Position numbers and translations under genes: made by a program. This document shows positions 4,789 through 5,689 of a stretch of 5,689 bases of DNA, in pieces. The stretch is taken from contig JAJXYW010000252.1 in assembly GCA_021780415.1 (NCBI GenBank), positions 1 through 5,689 of the forward strand. The letters are read 5' to 3'. The notes beneath the pieces were generated by a model that was given only the letters and a program-made list of their open reading frames with translations, did no database searches and was not told the DNA's origin. The stretch's first letter is position 1. Each line of letters opens with the position of its first letter. This stretch comes from Acidobacteriota bacterium. Lineage in GTDB: Bacteria; Acidobacteriota; Terriglobia; Terriglobales; Acidobacteriaceae.

Positions 4789-5689
4789 ATGTCTGAACAT
4801 AACGACCGTCATCGCCGAGGAACGCATTCGCAGGGTTTTTCTTCACACACGCAGAGTTCACAGGGTACGGGAGGCTGGGGATCGCAGCGAGGGGGTGGGC
4901 ATCGGTGGCAGGATGGCGGGCATGGAGGGCATGGGTTCGACCTGGCGCAAGCGGCGCTGGATGAGATGCATGAGGCGGGGTTTCGGCCGGAATTTGGGCT
5001 GGGAGTCACGGACCAATTGGCGGGGATCGAAGCGATGTTTAAGGAGCCGCTGCCGGTAGTGGGGGTGGAGGATCTGAGGGGGCTGGGGTGGTCGTCGATC
5101 GATAACGATACGTCGCAGGACCTGGACCAGATTGAGGTGGCGGAACGGGTGGAGGGCGGGATTCGGCTGCGGGTGGCGATTGGGAATGTGGCGGGGGCGG
5201 TGGAGATTGGGACCCCTATCGACAAACATGCGCAGGCGCAGACGCAGACGATTTATACGGCGGTGAGGAATTTTCCGATGCTGCCGGTGCAATTGTCGAC
5301 GGGGCTGACGAGCTTGAATGAGAGTGGCGACCGGGCGGCGGTGATGATGACGTTTACTGTGGGGCCGGAGGGGGAGATGTCGGACGAGAGGGTGTCGGTG
5401 GCGCTGGTGCGGAACCGGGCGCAACTGGCGTACTCGCGGGTGGGGCCGTGGCTGGAGAATACGGCGGGCGGGGTGGTGGATGATGATGTGCTGAGCTTGC
5501 GGTCGGATAGCGCGCGGGAACATGCGGCGGATGTGAGCCTGGGGGGAGCTGCAAGTCTCTCCACTGCGTCCGCAAGAGGCGCGGACTTCGGTCGAGATGA
5601 CACCGTTGTGGCGTTGGGGGCTAATTGGCTGGTGGAGCAGTTGAAGCTGCAGGATGAGGCGGCGCAGGCGCTGCATGCGGCGCGGGTGA
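4789..5689 (+). CDS. RNB-domain ribonuclease (RNase II/R family), 3' end cut off
   Basis: The first 300 codons of a 3'-to-5' exoribonuclease-type protein; the frame runs off the window. The N-terminal 50 residues are Gly/His/Gln-rich and probably disordered. From Phe50 the protein follows RNB proteins that lack an obvious cold-shock domain at this point. The signature WSSIDNDTSQDLDQIE gives Asp105, Asp111 and Asp113 at the places of RNase II Asp201, Asp207 and Asp209, while Gln114 replaces Asp210. Next come a diverged IADV motif (IGNV, 131-134), GTPIDKHA, NFPMLPVQLSTGLTSLNESGDR (161-182) and LVRNRAQLAYS. Residues 254-271 derive from a palindromic repeat. ATG 4789 is the only ATG/GTG/TTG start after the in-frame TAG at 4738; GGAG at 4784-4787 is too close to serve, and TAGTCT (4776-4781) might be a -10 of a leaderless message. 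It is divergent from the Crp/Fnr gene. The expected role is RNA decay or processing in the cytoplasm. Confidence 0.85.
   Translation, partial: MSEHNDRHRRGTHSQGFSSHTQSSQGTGGWGSQRGGGHRWQDGGHGGHGFDLAQAALDEMHEAGFRPEFGLGVTDQLAGIEAMFKEPLPVVGVEDLRGLGWSSIDNDTSQDLDQIEVAERVEGGIRLRVAIGNVAGAVEIGTPIDKHAQAQTQTIYTAVRNFPMLPVQLSTGLTSLNESGDRAAVMMTFTVGPEGEMSDERVSVALVRNRAQLAYSRVGPWLENTAGGVVDDDVLSLRSDSAREHAADVSLGGAASLSTASARGADFGRDDTVVALGANWLVEQLKLQDEAAQALHAARV
5549..5602 (+). repeat. palindromic repeat, copy B, inside the RNB gene
   Basis: A 54-bp element with the same flanks as copy A: CTGC-AA-GTCTCTCC-ACT at the left and GGTCGAGATGACA at the right. Its variable core is the stem GTCCGC (5568-5573) / GCGGAC (5581-5586) with a 7-nt loop. 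It is exactly 18 codons long, so it keeps the ribonuclease frame and encodes residues 254-271. Its codons (GCA, AGT, CTC, TCC, AGA) differ from the GCG/GTG/CGG-rich codons on both sides. It lies between the LRSDSAREHAADVSLGG part and the conserved-looking ALGANWLVEQLKLQDEAAQAL part. Confidence 0.7.

Noticed and set aside
4858..5676. 272-codon minus-strand frame opposite the RNB gene
   Set aside because: Arg/His/Pro-rich shadow product with no domain; the plus strand encodes clear RNB motifs.
1..5689. CRISPR array, tRNA, rRNA, insertion sequence or prophage genes
   Set aside because: No regularly spaced repeats, no tRNA-like cloverleaf, no transposase or integrase motifs were seen on either strand.

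Overview
This GC-rich window looks like chromosomal DNA of an acidobacterium, most likely class Terriglobia (the Granulicella/Terriglobus/Edaphobacter kind). The reasons are codon use very rich in G/C at third positions, the protein repertoire, and short intergenic hairpin repeats of the 'TCTCC...GGTCGAGATGACA' type that I associate with those genomes. The assignment is inference, because no marker gene is present. Four well-supported protein genes and one probable small gene are visible. Both ends of the window cut through genes.

Layout. (i) 1-611, plus strand: the C-terminal end of an MFS_3-type (DUF894) major facilitator with a soluble monooxygenase-like tail. (ii) 612-923: a convergent gene-free gap with two palindromic repeats. 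(iii) 924-3416, minus strand: sucA, the E1 (decarboxylating) subunit of 2-oxoglutarate dehydrogenase, without the N-terminal E2-docking arm of the E. coli enzyme and without sucB beside it. (iv) 3417-3535: a short divergent regulatory region with a near-ideal CRP-type palindrome, TGTGA-N6-TCACA. (v) 3536-3715, plus strand: a probable 59-residue Cys-containing protein behind a strong ribosome binding site. (vi) 3716-3934: a gene-free stretch with several hairpins, the largest a 12-bp stem that could end transcription from either side. (vii) 3935-4645, minus strand: a Crp/Fnr-family regulator with its own Fnr-like palindrome (TTGA-N6-TCAA) over its ribosome binding site and start codon. (viii) 4789 to the end, plus strand: an RNB-domain (RNase II/R family) exoribonuclease whose reading frame contains a third copy of the palindromic repeat, in frame.

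How the parts may work together. The strongest theme is local regulation by a Crp/Fnr protein. Its gene lies near sucA, the sucA promoter region carries a CRP-type site, and the regulator's own start region carries an Fnr-type site. Measured from the A of the favoured sucA ATG, the palindrome centre is at exactly -61.5, the classical class I activator position. That would fit a leaderless sucA transcript, since a -10-like TCTAAC sits 6 nt before the ATG and no Shine-Dalgarno is seen. The regulator lacks the glutamate that E. coli CRP uses to bind cAMP ribose and has two N-terminal cysteines, so a non-cAMP signal is plausible. These links are predictions from sequence and were not tested.
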